A DNA stretch of 64,000 nt from Tenacibaculum sp. (GTDB taxonomy: Bacteria; Bacteroidota; Bacteroidia; Flavobacteriales; Flavobacteriaceae). The notes below the pieces were generated by a model, which searched no databases, had not been told where the DNA came from, and saw nothing but the letters and a program-made list of their open reading frames with translations. Each line of letters begins with the position of its first letter. The first letter of the stretch is position 1. The position numbers and the translations under genes were made by a program. The stretch lies in assembly GCA_022448525.1 (NCBI GenBank), contig JAKVCX010000004.1, forward strand, positions 687,403 to 751,402, read 5' to 3'. This document shows positions 63,757 to 64,000 of the stretch, piece after piece.

Positions 63757-64000
63757 ATGTCGAAAAACTTTTTAAACTTAAACAACGTTCAAAAACTGAG
63801 TACAGAAGAACAAAAAGAAATCAGCGGAGGACATTTAAGCGGAATTGGTGATAACAATCCATATGTTTCTTTTAAATGCTACAGAAATGACTCAGGAAAA
63901 AGATTCTTTATTTCGCCAATTGACTTAAGCTCAGCTACAACTGTATGCTATCCATTTGATCCAAACTATCAATTTGACGATTCAATCTCTGATCCTTTAG
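63757..64000 (+). CDS. Small double-glycine leader protein, candidate bacteriocin-like exported peptide (cut by the right window edge)
   Basis: The frame opens at ATG 63757 and is still open at the last base (81 residues visible). The N-terminal 25 residues end in Gly24-Gly25 and contain LNLNNVQKLSTEEQKEISGG (6-25), the Bacteroidota form of the double-glycine leader cleaved by C39-peptidase ABC transporters. The core that follows has two cysteines (Cys41, Cys64) framing KCYRNDSGKRFF and SSATTVCYPFDP. No transporter or modifying enzyme is in view; any such genes would lie beyond the edge. Function (antimicrobial, signal or other) is inferred from the leader only. Confidence 0.72.
   Translation, partial: MSKNFLNLNNVQKLSTEEQKEISGGHLSGIGDNNPYVSFKCYRNDSGKRFFISPIDLSSATTVCYPFDPNYQFDDSISDPL

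Overview
The window looks like a chromosomal segment of a marine-type member of the Flavobacteriaceae (Bacteroidota; Tenacibaculum/Polaribacter/Aquimarina-like). The grounds are the low GC content, Bacteroidota promoters (TTG, about 20 bases, TAnnTTTG), and families typical of this phylum: PorD and a type IX secretion (T9SS) C-terminal sorting domain, a GLPGLI protein beside a TonB-type outer-membrane protein, the Bacteroidota-type RNA polymerase omega, a SecA enlarged by insertions, and a GAPDH with a long N-terminal extension. Genus is not claimed. I see no tRNA, rRNA, insertion sequence, prophage or CRISPR array. Genes are dense: no stretch over 300 bases lacks a gene. The longest gaps are 35338-35563, 26001-26202 and 13587-13777, and they hold promoters, terminators or nothing recognisable.

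Layout. 1-3840: glycan catabolism (GH92 alpha-mannosidase cut by the left edge, GH20 hexosaminidase translationally coupled to cutC). 3824-13586, minus strand: GT2, DUF3050 protein, fabI, TPR protein, recN, porD, coaBC, rpoZ, bamD, ferritin and dapA, which is a Bacteroidota housekeeping block. 13778-15866: a 5'-nucleotidase split into two genes in reversed domain order, then a DoxX protein. 15861-23542, minus: three tandem YhhN-like membrane proteins, ligA, an exported DinB-like protein, gap and an HtrA protease. 23676-26787, plus: dapF, GNAT, mltG and a lysozyme-like gene that appears to start at ATT. 26817-29419, minus: an RsmI-like methyltransferase, a low-molecular-weight phosphatase and dnaA. 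29593-38517, plus: thioesterase, cobalamin adenosyltransferase, DUF2795, secA, a lipoprotein, an LpxH-like phosphatase with a glycosyltransferase, and an orphan secreted protein.

38522-45104: ung and mutS2 (divergent), then a TonB-type receptor and a GLPGLI protein. 45247-49025: an orphan membrane protein and a TetR/SDR/amine-oxidase module with two copies of one operator. 49099-50698, minus: a small acidic protein and a MATE transporter. 50790-57521, plus: an envelope operon of tpx, dgkA-like, ftsK, lolA, lptF/G-like and a ribBA whose GTP cyclohydrolase half has lost its zinc and catalytic motifs. 57557-63007, minus: a FabK/nitronate monooxygenase-like enzyme, an orphan membrane protein, a T9SS-exported subtilase, mnmA and a YwqK/MORN repeat protein. 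63072 to the end, plus: a helical-repeat orphan and, cut by the right edge, a small protein with a double-glycine leader (a candidate exported peptide).

The best leads for unusual biology are the double-glycine peptide at the right edge, the apparently ATT-initiated cell-wall lyase next to mltG, the RibBX-like RibBA, the split nucleotidase, the YhhN triplet, and several start codons that lie within a few bases of their -7 box (near-leaderless mRNAs).
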